Shown here one piece after another: positions 7,612-15,737 of a DNA stretch of 31,807 bases. The notes under the pieces are model-generated. The model saw nothing but the letters and a program-made list of their open reading frames with translations, had not been told where the DNA came from and did no database searches. This DNA is from Streptomyces roseochromogenus subsp. oscitans DS 12.976. GTDB taxonomy: Bacteria > Actinomycetota > Actinomycetes > Streptomycetales > Streptomycetaceae. Location: contig NZ_CM002285.1 of the NCBI RefSeq assembly GCF_000497445.1, forward strand, positions 4,742,926 to 4,774,732. The letters run 5' to 3'. Positions within the stretch are counted from its first letter, which is position 1. Each line of letters starts with the position of its first letter. A program made the translations under genes and the position numbers.

Positions 7612-8229
7612 ATGGGGCGTCGGCTCGTGCCGCTCACGCTGGACAACCTTCAGGACCTTCCCCCACGCTGTCGCTCGTGCGTCTTCTGGGAGCTCGACCC
7701 CGTCAGTGGAGAAGCGGCTGTAAAGGCGGGCACCTTGGCGGTGGAGAAGGAGGCCTGGATCTCCGCCGTCCTCTTGGACTGGGGGTCGTGCGGCCGGGTG
7801 GTGTACGTCGATGACTTGCCGGTCGGTTTCGTGCTCTACGCCCCTCCGGCCTATGTCCCGCGCTCGACGGCCTTCCCCACGAGTCCGGTCTCGCCGGACG
7901 CCGTACAGCTGATGACCGCATTCGTCATGCCCGGCTATCAGGGCCAGGGGCTGGGCCGAGTGCTGGTGCAGACGGTCGCCAAGGATCTGCTGCGCCGGGG
8001 CTTCAAGGCGATAGAGGCCTTCGGTGACGCCCGCTGGAAGGAACCCGCCTGCATGCTGCCGGCAGACCATCTGCTGGCCGTGGGCTTCAAAACGGTCCGA
8101 CAGCACCCCAAGCACCCCCGGCTCCGGCTGGAGCTGCGGTCGACGCTCTCCTGGAAGGAAGACGTGGAGCTGGCACTCGACCGGCTCCTGGGAGCCGTCC
8201 AGAAGGAGCCGGCGTTGCGGCCGCTGTAG
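7612..8229 (+). CDS. GNAT-family acetyltransferase-like protein
   Basis: This 205-residue protein has the GNAT acetyl-CoA loop VMPGYQGQGLGRVLVQTV (Q110-G-Q-G-L-G), preceded by strands around VVYVDDLPVGFVLYAPP, and ends with a helical tail. The acceptor substrate is unknown. The start ATG 7612 has GAGGAA eight bases upstream. The N-terminal segment RCRSCVFWELDP contains two cysteines and is conserved in my memory of Streptomyces homologues. In mycobacteria a related gene (Rv3916c position) also sits between parB and the cwlM-trx genes. A strong hairpin lies between it and the converging trxA. Confidence 0.82.
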   Translation: MGRRLVPLTLDNLQDLPPRCRSCVFWELDPVSGEAAVKAGTLAVEKEAWISAVLLDWGSCGRVVYVDDLPVGFVLYAPPAYVPRSTAFPTSPVSPDAVQLMTAFVMPGYQGQGLGRVLVQTVAKDLLRRGFKAIEAFGDARWKEPACMLPADHLLAVGFKTVRQHPKHPRLRLELRSTLSWKEDVELALDRLLGAVQKEPALRPL

Positions 8230-8268
8230 AGGGCGCGACTGCGGTAGGCACAGGAGTCAGTCCTCATG

Positions 8269-8302
8269 CGAATGGGCCAACCCACAAGGGTTGGCCCATT
8301 CG
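8269..8302. terminator. Bidirectional terminator between the GNAT gene and trxA
   Basis: A perfect 15-bp stem (8269-8283 with 8288-8302, arms CGAATGGGCCAACCC and its complement) has a four-base loop. It lies between convergent genes, 40 bases after the GNAT stop and 16 bases beyond the trxA stop. It abuts a parS one base away. Confidence 0.85.
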
Positions 8303-8303
8303 T

Positions 8304-8317
8304 GTTTCACGTGAAAC
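8304..8317. promoter_or_regulatory. parS: parS site 3 (exact)
   Basis: An exact GTTTCACGTGAAAC in the convergent gap, between the terminator stem and the trxA stop codon (8319-8321). Confidence 0.95.
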
Positions 8318-8318
8318 G

Positions 8319-8648
8319 TCACTCGGCGATGAAGTCCGCGAGGTCCCGCTCGATCGCTGCCTTCGGCTTGGCGCCGACGATGGTCTTGGCGACCTCGCCG
8401 CCCTGGTAGACGTTCAGGGTCGGGATGGACATGACGCCGTACTTGGCGGCCGTCGCCGGGTTCTCGTCGATGTTGAGCTTGACGACCTCGATCTTGTCGC
8501 CGTGCTCGGCGGCGATCGCCTCAAGGGACGGGGCGATCTGGCGGCACGGACCGCACCAGGCGGCCCAGAAGTCCACCAGGACGGGCTTGTCGCTCTTGAG
8601 GACGTCCTCGTCGAAGGAAGCGTCGGTCACATTCTTCAGGTTGGCCAC
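8319..8648 (-). CDS. trxA: Thioredoxin
   Basis: This 109-residue thioredoxin has the active site WCGPC at 31-35 within [16 protein letters not shown] and the conserved cis-proline P76 in SIPTLNVY. It is a cytoplasmic dithiol reductant for ribonucleotide reductase, peroxiredoxins and disulfide-stressed proteins. The GTG start at 8648 gives [17 protein letters not shown]. It follows trxB by 71 bases on the same strand and is most likely co-transcribed from the SigR promoter upstream of trxB. The 3' end is bounded by parS site 3 and the terminator at 8269-8302. Confidence 0.97.
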   Translation of the reverse strand: MANLKNVTDASFDEDVLKSDKPVLVDFWAAWCGPCRQIAPSLEAIAAEHGDKIEVVKLNIDENPATAAKYGVMSIPTLNVYQGGEVAKTIVGAKPKAAIERDLADFIAE

Positions 8649-8719
8649 AGCGGGCTCCTCAACTTGATCGTGCGGTGGGGCGGGGGAAGGAGAAGATCAG
8701 ACGCGGTGGTCTTCTCGGG

Positions 8720-9667
8720 TCAGGCCTTGTTCTCGTCCGCGAGGGCGGCGAGGAAGCGCTCGGCGTCCAGGGCGGCGGAGCAGCCGGTGCCGGCCGCCGT
8801 GATCGCCTGGCGGTAGGTGTGGTCGACCACATCGCCGGCGCCGAAGACACCGGTCAGGTTGGTCTGGGTGGACGGAGAGGCGACCTTCAGGTAGCCCTCG
8901 TCGTCCAGGTCCAGCTGGCCCTTGAAGAGCTCGGTGCGCGGGTCATGGCCGATCGCGATGAACAGACCCGTCACGGGCAGCTCCGACAGCTCGCCGGTCT
9001 TGACGTTGCGCAGCTTCAGACCCGAGAGCTTCTGGTCGCCCTGGATCTCGGCGACCTCGCTGTCCCAGACGAACTTGATCTTCGGGTCGTTGAAGGCGCG
9101 CTCCTGCATCGCCTTGGAGGCGCGCAGGCTGTCCCGGCGGTGGACGATCGTCACGGACTTGGCGAACCGCGAGAGGAAGGTGGCCTCCTCCATCGCGGTG
9201 TCACCGCCGCCGATCACGGCGATGTCGTGGTCCTTGAAGAAGAACCCGTCACAGGTGGCGCACCAGGAGACACCGCGACCAGAGAGGGCGTCCTCGTTGG
9301 GCAGGCCCAGCTTGCGGTGCTGGGAGCCGGTGGTGACGATGACGGCCTTCGCCTTGTGGACCGTGCCGGCGGTGTCCGTGACCGTCTTGATCTCACCGGC
9401 CAGGTCGACGGAGACGACGTCGTCCGGGATGAGCTCGGCACCGAAGCGCTCGGCCTGCGCCCGCATGTTGTCCATGAGCTCGGGGCCCATGATGCCGTCG
9501 CGGAAGCCCGGGAAGTTCTCCACCTCGGTGGTGTTCATCAGCGCGCCACCGGCAGTGACGGCGCCCTCGAACACCAGGGGCTTCAGCGACGCTCGCGCGG
9601 TGTAGAGCGCCGCCGTGTAGCCTGCGGGCCCGGAGCCGATGATGATCACGTTACGGACGTCGCTCAC
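8720..9667 (-). CDS. trxB: Thioredoxin-disulfide reductase
   Basis: This 315-residue FAD/NADPH enzyme reduces thioredoxin. It shows the FAD-binding motif [15 protein letters not shown] (8-22), the redox-active CATC at 136-139 ([13 protein letters not shown]), the NADPH-binding [15 protein letters not shown] (151-165) with the HRRD basic patch (176-179), and the C-terminal FAD motif [10 protein letters not shown]. Length and motif order are standard for low-molecular-weight bacterial TrxR. A perfect SigR promoter lies about 72 bases upstream, so transcription should rise on thiol-oxidative stress. It forms an operon with trxA downstream. Confidence 0.97.
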   Translation of the reverse strand: MSDVRNVIIIGSGPAGYTAALYTARASLKPLVFEGAVTAGGALMNTTEVENFPGFRDGIMGPELMDNMRAQAERFGAELIPDDVVSVDLAGEIKTVTDTAGTVHKAKAVIVTTGSQHRKLGLPNEDALSGRGVSWCATCDGFFFKDHDIAVIGGGDTAMEEATFLSRFAKSVTIVHRRDSLRASKAMQERAFNDPKIKFVWDSEVAEIQGDQKLSGLKLRNVKTGELSELPVTGLFIAIGHDPRTELFKGQLDLDDEGYLKVASPSTQTNLTGVFGAGDVVDHTYRQAITAAGTGCSAALDAERFLAALADENKA

Positions 9668-9709
9668 GGCTTGTTTCCTCGTCTCTGGTCTGTGTCAGTC
9701 GACCGGTGC

Positions 9710-9727
9710 GAGCCCGTTTCCGGGCTC
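9710..9727 (-). other. Hairpin in the trxB leader
   Basis: GAGCCCG (9710-9716) pairs with CGGGCTC (9721-9727) around a four-base loop. On the minus strand it falls a few bases after the predicted SigR transcription start, so it would be at the 5' end of the trxB mRNA. It could stabilise the message or stop read-through from the sigM operon. Only the hairpin itself is visible. Confidence 0.4.
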
Positions 9728-9738
9728 TCACCCCACCC

Positions 9739-9764
9739 AACGGATCCTACGGGGCGCGCATTCC
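9739..9764 (-). promoter_or_regulatory. SigR-type promoter of trxBA
   Basis: On the minus strand GGAAT (9764-9760) is followed by exactly 18 bases and GTT (9741-9739). This is a full match to the known S. coelicolor SigR (disulfide-stress sigma factor) consensus GGAAT-N18-GTT. It points at trxB, whose Streptomyces orthologue is a classic SigR target. Confidence 0.9.
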
Positions 9765-9820
9765 CGCTGTGTCGGGGCACACGCCCACTGCGCGGGGACT
9801 GACGGGGCGGTCCAGCAGAC

Positions 9821-10756
9821 TCAGGTTCGGGGGAAGGAGTGCTTCAAAAGCACCGTGCCGGCGGTGCCGTGCTGCTGCCGGATGCAGGCCGCATCGACGA
9901 TATAGGCCGTGACCTGTGCCCTGTTCTCGGTATCGGGCACCACGACGAGATAGGCGGACTTCCCGTTGTACGTTCCCGTCTTGGCGCCCAGGACGTCGTC
10001 GCCCCGGCGAAGCGCCAACCGGACGCAGTCGGGGACAGCGACGTCCGTCTGGATCAGGGTGTTCGCGCTCTCGGTCGACTGGGGCGTGTTCCGGTCAGAC
10101 TCGAGGCCCGATCGGGGCCGCTGGGTGCCGGACCCCTGCTGTGACTTCTTCTCGGTGGCGAGCAGACCCTTCACCTGGCTCTGGACACTGGCACCGGAGA
10201 AGGACCCGACGGAAGGCGTCGGCCTTCCGTGTGCGGTGGTGTCGGTGCCGTGATCGCCGAGCGACTGCAGCACCAGTGACCCGGCCCCGAGGACGGCCGC
10301 GGTGAGGACAGCCCCGAGGACCGCACGCCGGCGGCGCCGGCCTCGCTCGCGCCCCTTGCGGCCCGGACCGGTCGCCGCCTGCGGGCGCCCGGCAGGCCGG
10401 TCGGAGGGGAGCGATGTTTCACGTGAAACATGGCCCTCGCCGTCCTCACGGCCCGGCGCCGTCGCAGAGGAGGCCTGGGCGCTCAGCGGCTGTGGAGCGG
10501 AGGCGCTGAGCAGTGCCTCGGCGGCCAAGGCGGCATCGATACGACCGGCCACGTCGGCCGGCATGCGCTCCGCTCCCGACACGGATCCCAGCAGCCCCCG
10601 GATCTCCTCCAGTGAGGCATGGACGTCCGCACACAGATCGCAGGCGTCCAGGTGCTGCCGTATGTCCCTGCTGCGGTCCGGAGGGAGAAGGCCTTCGGTG
10701 AGGTCGGAGATCTCCTCGACGTCCGGGTGCCCGGCCGTGTCTGTCGTGGAAGTCAC
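9821..10756 (-). CDS. Zinc-type membrane anti-sigma factor of SigM
   Basis: This 311-residue protein overlaps the sigM stop by four bases, the usual arrangement of a sigma/anti-sigma pair. The N-terminal cytoplasmic part carries the ZAS motif H35-L-D-A-C39-D-L-C42 in RQHLDACDLCADVH. A single membrane helix lies near 145-166 (AVLGAVLTAAVLGAGSLVLQ) after a run of arginines. The remaining 145 residues should be outside the cell and contain a paired Cys region (VPDCVRL, DAACIRQQ) that may form a disulfide. A parS is embedded in the linker and read as VSRET (110-114). It most likely sequesters SigM; the signal it senses is unknown. Confidence 0.88.
   Translation of the reverse strand: MTSTTDTAGHPDVEEISDLTEGLLPPDRSRDIRQHLDACDLCADVHASLEEIRGLLGSVSGAERMPADVAGRIDAALAAEALLSASAPQPLSAQASSATAPGREDGEGHVSRETSLPSDRPAGRPQAATGPGRKGRERGRRRRRAVLGAVLTAAVLGAGSLVLQSLGDHGTDTTAHGRPTPSVGSFSGASVQSQVKGLLATEKKSQQGSGTQRPRSGLESDRNTPQSTESANTLIQTDVAVPDCVRLALRRGDDVLGAKTGTYNGKSAYLVVVPDTENRAQVTAYIVDAACIRQQHGTAGTVLLKHSFPRT
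10416..10429. promoter_or_regulatory. parS: parS site 4 (exact), inside the anti-sigma gene
   Basis: An exact GTTTCACGTGAAAC, extended by two further paired bases on each side (10414-10431). It lies in the part of the anti-sigma gene that encodes the cytoplasmic linker, so it costs only five residues (VSRET) in a flexible segment. Confidence 0.95.
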
Positions 10757-11481
10757 GCTCGCCCACCTCCGCCCTTCACTACGGCTGAATCGCTCGGTCC
10801 CGTGTCCTCAGGGCTTCTTCCGTTTGGAGACCCCGTTGCCGGTGGGACGGATGTCCCGTGCACCCGGTTCCGTCCCGCCCCGGGTTCTTTTCCGCTTGCG
10901 GGACCTTCGGGCCGTAGATGGGTGAGGAGGGGCAGCAACCGGGCTCTGCCCCGGGCGCACCGACTCTTCACCGTGCCCGTCGGTACATCGAGGATCTGGG
11001 CGGCCTCGGCCACGGGATATCCCTGCATGTCCACCAGGACGAGGGCGGCCCGCTGGTCGTGCGGGAGCGTGCCCAGCGCCTCGAAAAGCTGGCGTTGCAC
11101 ATCGTTCCGCTCGGCCGGCGCCGAGGCCGACTCGTGCGGTTCCAGCAGCTGCTCCAGCCGCTCCGTGTCGTCGACCGGCGAGGTCTTCCGCGAGGCCACC
11201 TTGCGGGCACGGTCCAGGCAGGCGTTCACCGTGATCCGGTGCAGCCACGTCGTGACCGCCGACTGGCCCCGGAAGGTATGCGCGGCCCGGTAGGCCGACA
11301 CCAGGGCGTCCTGGACGGCGTCAGCGGCCTCCTCGCGGTCCCCCAGCGTCCGCAGAGCGACCGCCCAGAGCCGATCCCGATGCCGCCGTACGATCTCACC
11401 GAAGGCATCGGGATCGCCTTCCACATGACGGGCGAGCAGATCCTTGTCGCTCACCCGGTCGTATCCGGCGCCTTCCGCCAT
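10753..11481 (-). CDS. sigM: ECF RNA polymerase sigma factor SigM
   Basis: This 242-residue ECF sigma factor has region 2 at about 26-92 (DAFGEIVRRHRDRLWAVALR, then EAADAVQDALVSAYR, with WLHRITVNACLDRAR) and region 4 at about 131-183 (LGTLPHDQRAALVLVDMQGY, then VPTGTVKSRCARGRARL). About 55 residues beyond region 4 are low-complexity. The ATG at 11481 has GGAGGGG upstream, and the gene starts 25 bases after the pseudokinase gene. Position beside murJ, the pseudokinase, anti-sigma and trxB matches sigM of M. tuberculosis (Rv3911). Its promoter is probably inside the upstream gene or it is read from the murJ operon. Confidence 0.92.
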   Translation of the reverse strand: MAEGAGYDRVSDKDLLARHVEGDPDAFGEIVRRHRDRLWAVALRTLGDREEAADAVQDALVSAYRAAHTFRGQSAVTTWLHRITVNACLDRARKVASRKTSPVDDTERLEQLLEPHESASAPAERNDVQRQLFEALGTLPHDQRAALVLVDMQGYPVAEAAQILDVPTGTVKSRCARGRARLLPLLTHLRPEGPASGKEPGAGRNRVHGTSVPPATGSPNGRSPEDTGPSDSAVVKGGGGRA

Positions 11482-11506
11482 CTGCCCCTCCGGTCCGGGT
11501 GAGACG

Positions 11507-13213
11507 TCAGCCCGTGAACTGCACTTCGCTGATGCCCTGCTTGTAGCCGGCCTGGGCGTACGCGGCCGCGTCAGGACCGGAGTACGGCACAGCCGTCAGC
11601 CACACGAGGACATACTGCGTCTTCACCGACTTGGTGACCTTCACCGTAGCCGTGGTGCCCGTGGTCGTGACCTTGCCGATCTTGTCCATCGAGTCGAGTG
11701 ACGACGGTGACAGCGAGTCGGCCGCGTACAACTCGATCGTCGTGTGGTCGCCGGGATAGCGCAGCCCGATGGTGGCGGCGTTGACCTGCTTGGCCGAGCC
11801 CAGGTCGTAGACGATGCCGACGCCGGGCTTGTAGGGCGCGATCGGGGGACCCTCGTTGAAGGTCTTGGTCCGCCAGTAGGTGGTGGCGTTGCCGTCGTAG
11901 GTTTTCTGGACGTCGCCGGGGTGCTGGGGGTCTCCCTTGGCGACGAACTCCTGGCTGCCCTTGATGCTTATCGGCGTCGACTTGGGCTTCGCGGCGCCCT
12001 TGTCGCCGTCGCCGGTCTGCTGGCTCTTGTTGGTGTCGTCGGACTTGCCGCCCTGGTCCATGAGCGCGTCCGCCAACTGCCAGCTGCCCAGGCCGAGGGC
12101 GGCGATGAGGAGGGCGGACACCGCCCATTTCAGGGCCTTGCCGGTGCGGCTCTGCAACGGGGGCGGCGGGGTCGCGATCGGCTGAGTGACGCCGGGGCGT
12201 GGCGCCTGGCGGCCGTACGTTCCCTGCTGATAGGTCGTGCGCTGGTACTCCGGCGGGGCCGTGAACGCCGGCTCCGGCGGGCGGATGCGCGGCATCTCGC
12301 CGATCGCTTTCACCAGCTCCTCCGGCGTGGTGCACGCGGCCTCGTGCCGGGAGGCGGTGGCCCCGTCGTTGGCGAGTGCGCGCATGGCCAGTTCGGACAG
12401 GCCGCGGTGCACACCGGCCCGCACCTGGTCCGGTGCGATGAGGCCGACGCCCTTGGGCAGGCCGGACAGGCCGTACGCGTCGCTCGGGTACGGCCAGCGC
12501 TGGGTCAGCGCCGCGTACAGCAGGGCGCCGATCGCCTCGGTGTCGGTGCGCTGCGGGGTGTCGGAGCTGATGCCGCGCAGCGCGGCATTCACGGCGAGGC
12601 CCCGGATGCGCCACTGGCCGGTCGAGGTGCGCAGCACGGCGTTCGGGTTCAGCCGCAGATGGGCGAGGCCCTCACGGTGCGCGGCGGCCATCGCGGAGGC
12701 GACCTGACTGACCATCTGGTAGGCGTCGTGCGGCTCCAGGGGGCCGGGCGCGAGGAGCGTGGTCAGCTCGGTGGCGTCGGGCAGCCACTCGTGCACGACG
12801 TAGACGAGGTCGTTCTCCTCGACGGCGTCGAGGACCTGGACGAAACGGGGATCGCCGAGCAGCGCGGAGGAACGGGCGGCAGCCAGGACGGAACGGGCCC
12901 GTGTGTGGTCCGCGGGCAGGATGTGGACGCCGACGGCTCGACGGAGCTTCTCGTCGACCGCACGCCAGCTGCTGAATCCGTCCAGACGGGTGACGCACTC
13001 CTCCAGCCGGTAGCGTCTGGCGAGCTTGTGACCGCTGTGCAGTTCGGGAGGCGAAGCCTTCGTCCCGCCGCTCCCCTGTGCCTCGTCGCTGTCCGTGTCC
13101 CGCTCCGGGTTCTTGGCCACCCCGTCGGCCGTGGACTGGTCCGCCTTGGCGGTCAGCGGCTGCTCGCCGCTGTTGTCTGCCACGTCGACGGCAGCCGTGC
13201 TCCGTTCCGCCAC
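11507..13213 (-). CDS. Membrane pseudokinase with extracytoplasmic discoidin-like domain (stand-alone MviN pseudokinase)
   Basis: With the GTG at 13213 (AGGGACG upstream) the protein has 568 residues. An in-frame GTG at 13273 lacks a ribosome site. Residues about 65-305 have a Ser/Thr-kinase fold, but the catalytic residues are gone. The VAIK lysine is His97 (VGVHIL), HRDLKPxN reads HLRLNPNA (185-192) and DFG reads IRG (203-205). A Pro-rich linker (about 312-357) leads to one membrane helix (361-381). Residues about 425-568 resemble a discoidin/F5-8C-type beta domain (TYDGNATTYWRTKTF, then GIVYDLGSAKQVNAATI). In M. tuberculosis a comparable pseudokinase is fused to MurJ (MviN) and recruits the FHA protein FhaA after phosphorylation. 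Here it is a separate gene 118 bases after murJ. A role in MurJ regulation is inferred. Confidence 0.85.
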   Translation of the reverse strand: MAERSTAAVDVADNSGEQPLTAKADQSTADGVAKNPERDTDSDEAQGSGGTKASPPELHSGHKLARRYRLEECVTRLDGFSSWRAVDEKLRRAVGVHILPADHTRARSVLAAARSSALLGDPRFVQVLDAVEENDLVYVVHEWLPDATELTTLLAPGPLEPHDAYQMVSQVASAMAAAHREGLAHLRLNPNAVLRTSTGQWRIRGLAVNAALRGISSDTPQRTDTEAIGALLYAALTQRWPYPSDAYGLSGLPKGVGLIAPDQVRAGVHRGLSELAMRALANDGATASRHEAACTTPEELVKAIGEMPRIRPPEPAFTAPPEYQRTTYQQGTYGRQAPRPGVTQPIATPPPPLQSRTGKALKWAVSALLIAALGLGSWQLADALMDQGGKSDDTNKSQQTGDGDKGAAKPKSTPISIKGSQEFVAKGDPQHPGDVQKTYDGNATTYWRTKTFNEGPPIAPYKPGVGIVYDLGSAKQVNAATIGLRYPGDHTTIELYAADSLSPSSLDSMDKIGKVTTTGTTATVKVTKSVKTQYVLVWLTAVPYSGPDAAAYAQAGYKQGISEVQFTG

Positions 13214-13331
13214 CGTCGTCCCTGCCTCCCCATCTGTTGCACGCTGTCCGACGCCGAAACCAATTGTGCCCACAGTCCGCTGCTATGCACGACACACGAC
13301 GGCGGACGATGGTTGTGCGCCTACCCCCACC

Positions 13332-15692
13332 TCAGCGGCCCAGACGCCCGCGGACCATACCCACGAGCGAGTTGAGTTCCTCGATGCGCATACGCCGGGC
13401 GGCGACGAAGAAGATGCCGAGCAGGACGGCACCGCCGGCGACCAGCGCGGCGAAGGAGCCGACGACGCCCTGGCCGAGGGTGTGCCCGATGCCGTAGCAG
13501 GCCGCGCCGCTGAGCAGGGCCGCGGGCACCGAGGCGATGCACAGGCGCGCGTACGTCCGCATCACCCGGACACCGTCCAGATCACCGCCGAGCCGCTTTC
13601 GCAGCCGCCGCCAGGCGACACCCACACCGATCGCGTAGGCGAGGCCGTAGGCGGCGGCCATGCCGGCGACTGCCCAGCGGGACGGCAGCAGGAAGTAGCA
13701 GAGAGCGGAGGCGGCCGCGTTGACCGCCGCCACGATCACGGTGTTGTAGAAGGGGGTGCGGGTGTCTTCGTAGGCGTAGAAGGCACGCAGAACGACGTAC
13801 TGCACGGAGTACGGGATCAGGCCGAGGCCGAAGGCCATCAGCATGTAGCCCATGTTGATGGCCGAGCTCGTGCCCGCGGACCCGAAGATCAGCGTGCACA
13901 TCGGGATGCCGAGCGAGAGGAAACCGAAAGCGATCGGGACGATGGCGACTGCGGTGGTACGCAGGCCCTGGGAGATGTCGTCGCGGACGGCACCGCTGTC
14001 GCCCTCGGCGGCCGAGCGTGAGATGCGTGGCAGCAGGGCGGCCATCAGGGAGACCGTGATGATGGCTTGCGGCAGACCCCAGATCAGCTGGGCGTTGGCG
14101 TAGGCGGCGAAGCCGGTGCCTTTGACGCCGGAGTGGTCGCCGGCGGCGGTGGACAGCTGGGTGACGACCATGGCGCCCGCCTGGTTGGCGAGGACGAACA
14201 GGACCGTCCACTTGGCGAGCATCGCGGCCTTGCCGAGGCCGTGGCCCCTCCAGTCGAACCGCAGCCGAATCCGGAAGCCTGTCTCGCGCAGGTAGGGGAT
14301 CATCGCCAGCGCCTGGACGACCAGGCCCAGCAGCACACCGACTCCGAGCAGGCGCTGGCCCTGCGGCGGGATGCTCGTGACCGTCATGTGGGAGTTGGCG
14401 GCGGTGCCGTAGACCCAGATGAACGCGCTCAGCGAGATGATGATGACGATGTTGTTCAGGACCGGCGTCCACATCATCGCGCCGAACTTCCCGCGCGCAT
14501 TGAGGATCTGACCCATCACCACATGAATGCCCATGAAGAAGATCGAGGGCAGGAAGTAACGGGTGAAGGTGACCGCCACGTCGTTGGCGGCCGGGTTGTC
14601 GGCGATGGTGGGCGACAGCGCCCGCACCAGGAGCGGCGCGGCGAACATCGCGAGGCCGGTGAGCGCGGCCAGCGCCACCATGACGAGGGTCAGCAGACGG
14701 TTGGCGAAGGCCTCGCCGCCGTCCTCGTCCTCCTTCATCGACCGCACCAGCTGCGGCACGAAGACGGAGTTGAGACCGCCGCCGACGGTGAGGATGTAGA
14801 TCATCGTCGGCAGCTGGTAGGCCACCTGGAAGGAGTCGGCGAGGAAGCCGAGACCGAGCGCCGCGGCGATCAGCGCGGAGCGGATGAAACCGGTGAGACG
14901 GGAGACCATCGTGCCCGCCGCCATCACGGCACTGGACTTCAGCAGCCCGCTCGCCTTGCCGCCCTTCTTCGCGGGCGCGGCGGAGGCTGCGGCAGCGGTC
15001 ACCTCCGGTTCCGTGTCCCGATGCGGACCGGCTGGATCCGGCGCCGCGGCCGGTGCGGGCACCGGCGGCTGCGCGGGGCCCTGGGCGGCCGGGTAGGAGG
15101 CCTCGGCATACGGGGTGCCCTGCTGTGGGCCCTGGTCGTGCGCCGGCGGGTACGGGGCGGCGGGAGCGTATCCGGCGCCCGGAGCGGCCGCCGGCCCGGA
15201 GAAGCCCGGCGGATCCATGGGCGCGGGCCCGCCGCTCTGCTGCTGGTCCTTGAAGAGATGAGCGAAGGCGTCCGGCTCGTGATACTCCTCACCCGAGTGC
15301 GTGACCAGGTCGTCCACGCCCACGAACTCGGTCGTACGCGGGTCGTCGCCGTGCGGCATGTACGGGGTCGCACCGTCCGGCTCCGGTGCCGGCGTACGCG
15401 CCCACACCCGTGGGTCGGGCGCGTACGGCGACTGGGCAGGCGGGCCGTAGAGCGGCTGCTGCTCGTGGGTGCCCGGGGCGGGCGGCGGGTGCGCGGCGCG
15501 GTCGTAGAGCGCCTCGGCGACCGGGTCCTGGGCGGTCAGGTCCTGCGCCCGGTAGGGGTCGTGGTCGTAGGCGTCCTGGAGGTACATGTCCGCTGGTTTC
15601 TGCGGCGGTACCTGACCGGGCTCCGGCGGCGTCTCGGGGTAGCCCGAGCCGGCCGCGCCCTGGCCGCGATCACCGTCGTACGGCGCGTTCAT
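13332..15692 (-). CDS. murJ: Lipid II flippase MurJ (MviN) with long N-terminal extension
   Basis: MurJ moves lipid-linked peptidoglycan precursor across the membrane. The membrane domain starts near residue 248 (SGLLKSSAVMAAGTMVSRL) and holds the MOP-superfamily pattern of about 14 helices. The conserved arginines of helix 1 are R265 and R271 (VSRLTGFIRS), and VGGGLNSVFVPQLVR follows. The first ~245 residues are a hydrophilic, Pro/Ala/Tyr-rich, probably disordered cytoplasmic tail not found in enteric MurJ (about 510 residues; this is 786). The start ATG is at 15692, 45 bases after the upstream gene's stop. Unlike mycobacterial MviN there is no C-terminal pseudokinase, which is instead the next gene. 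Confidence 0.94.
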   Translation of the reverse strand: MNAPYDGDRGQGAAGSGYPETPPEPGQVPPQKPADMYLQDAYDHDPYRAQDLTAQDPVAEALYDRAAHPPPAPGTHEQQPLYGPPAQSPYAPDPRVWARTPAPEPDGATPYMPHGDDPRTTEFVGVDDLVTHSGEEYHEPDAFAHLFKDQQQSGGPAPMDPPGFSGPAAAPGAGYAPAAPYPPAHDQGPQQGTPYAEASYPAAQGPAQPPVPAPAAAPDPAGPHRDTEPEVTAAAASAAPAKKGGKASGLLKSSAVMAAGTMVSRLTGFIRSALIAAALGLGFLADSFQVAYQLPTMIYILTVGGGLNSVFVPQLVRSMKEDEDGGEAFANRLLTLVMVALAALTGLAMFAAPLLVRALSPTIADNPAANDVAVTFTRYFLPSIFFMGIHVVMGQILNARGKFGAMMWTPVLNNIVIIISLSAFIWVYGTAANSHMTVTSIPPQGQRLLGVGVLLGLVVQALAMIPYLRETGFRIRLRFDWRGHGLGKAAMLAKWTVLFVLANQAGAMVVTQLSTAAGDHSGVKGTGFAAYANAQLIWGLPQAIITVSLMAALLPRISRSAAEGDSGAVRDDISQGLRTTAVAIVPIAFGFLSLGIPMCTLIFGSAGTSSAINMGYMLMAFGLGLIPYSVQYVVLRAFYAYEDTRTPFYNTVIVAAVNAAASALCYFLLPSRWAVAGMAAAYGLAYAIGVGVAWRRLRKRLGGDLDGVRVMRTYARLCIASVPAALLSGAACYGIGHTLGQGVVGSFAALVAGGAVLLGIFFVAARRMRIEELNSLVGMVRGRLGR

Positions 15693-15737
15693 GCTTACCC
15701 CACCTCATCGTCCCGGGCCGACCGGCCACGACATCGC

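Noticed and set aside
7466..7723. Small 85-residue frame with a possible membrane helix after parB
   Set aside because: It overlaps the GNAT gene by 112 bases and has low third-position GC for this genome, despite a fair ribosome site.
8675..9802. A 375-residue plus-strand frame over trxB
   Set aside because: Antisense to trxB, which has all TrxR motifs.
13214..13331. SigM-type promoter between murJ and the pseudokinase gene (AACC then GTCG on the minus strand)
   Set aside because: The spacing and hexamers are not distinctive enough to separate from chance.
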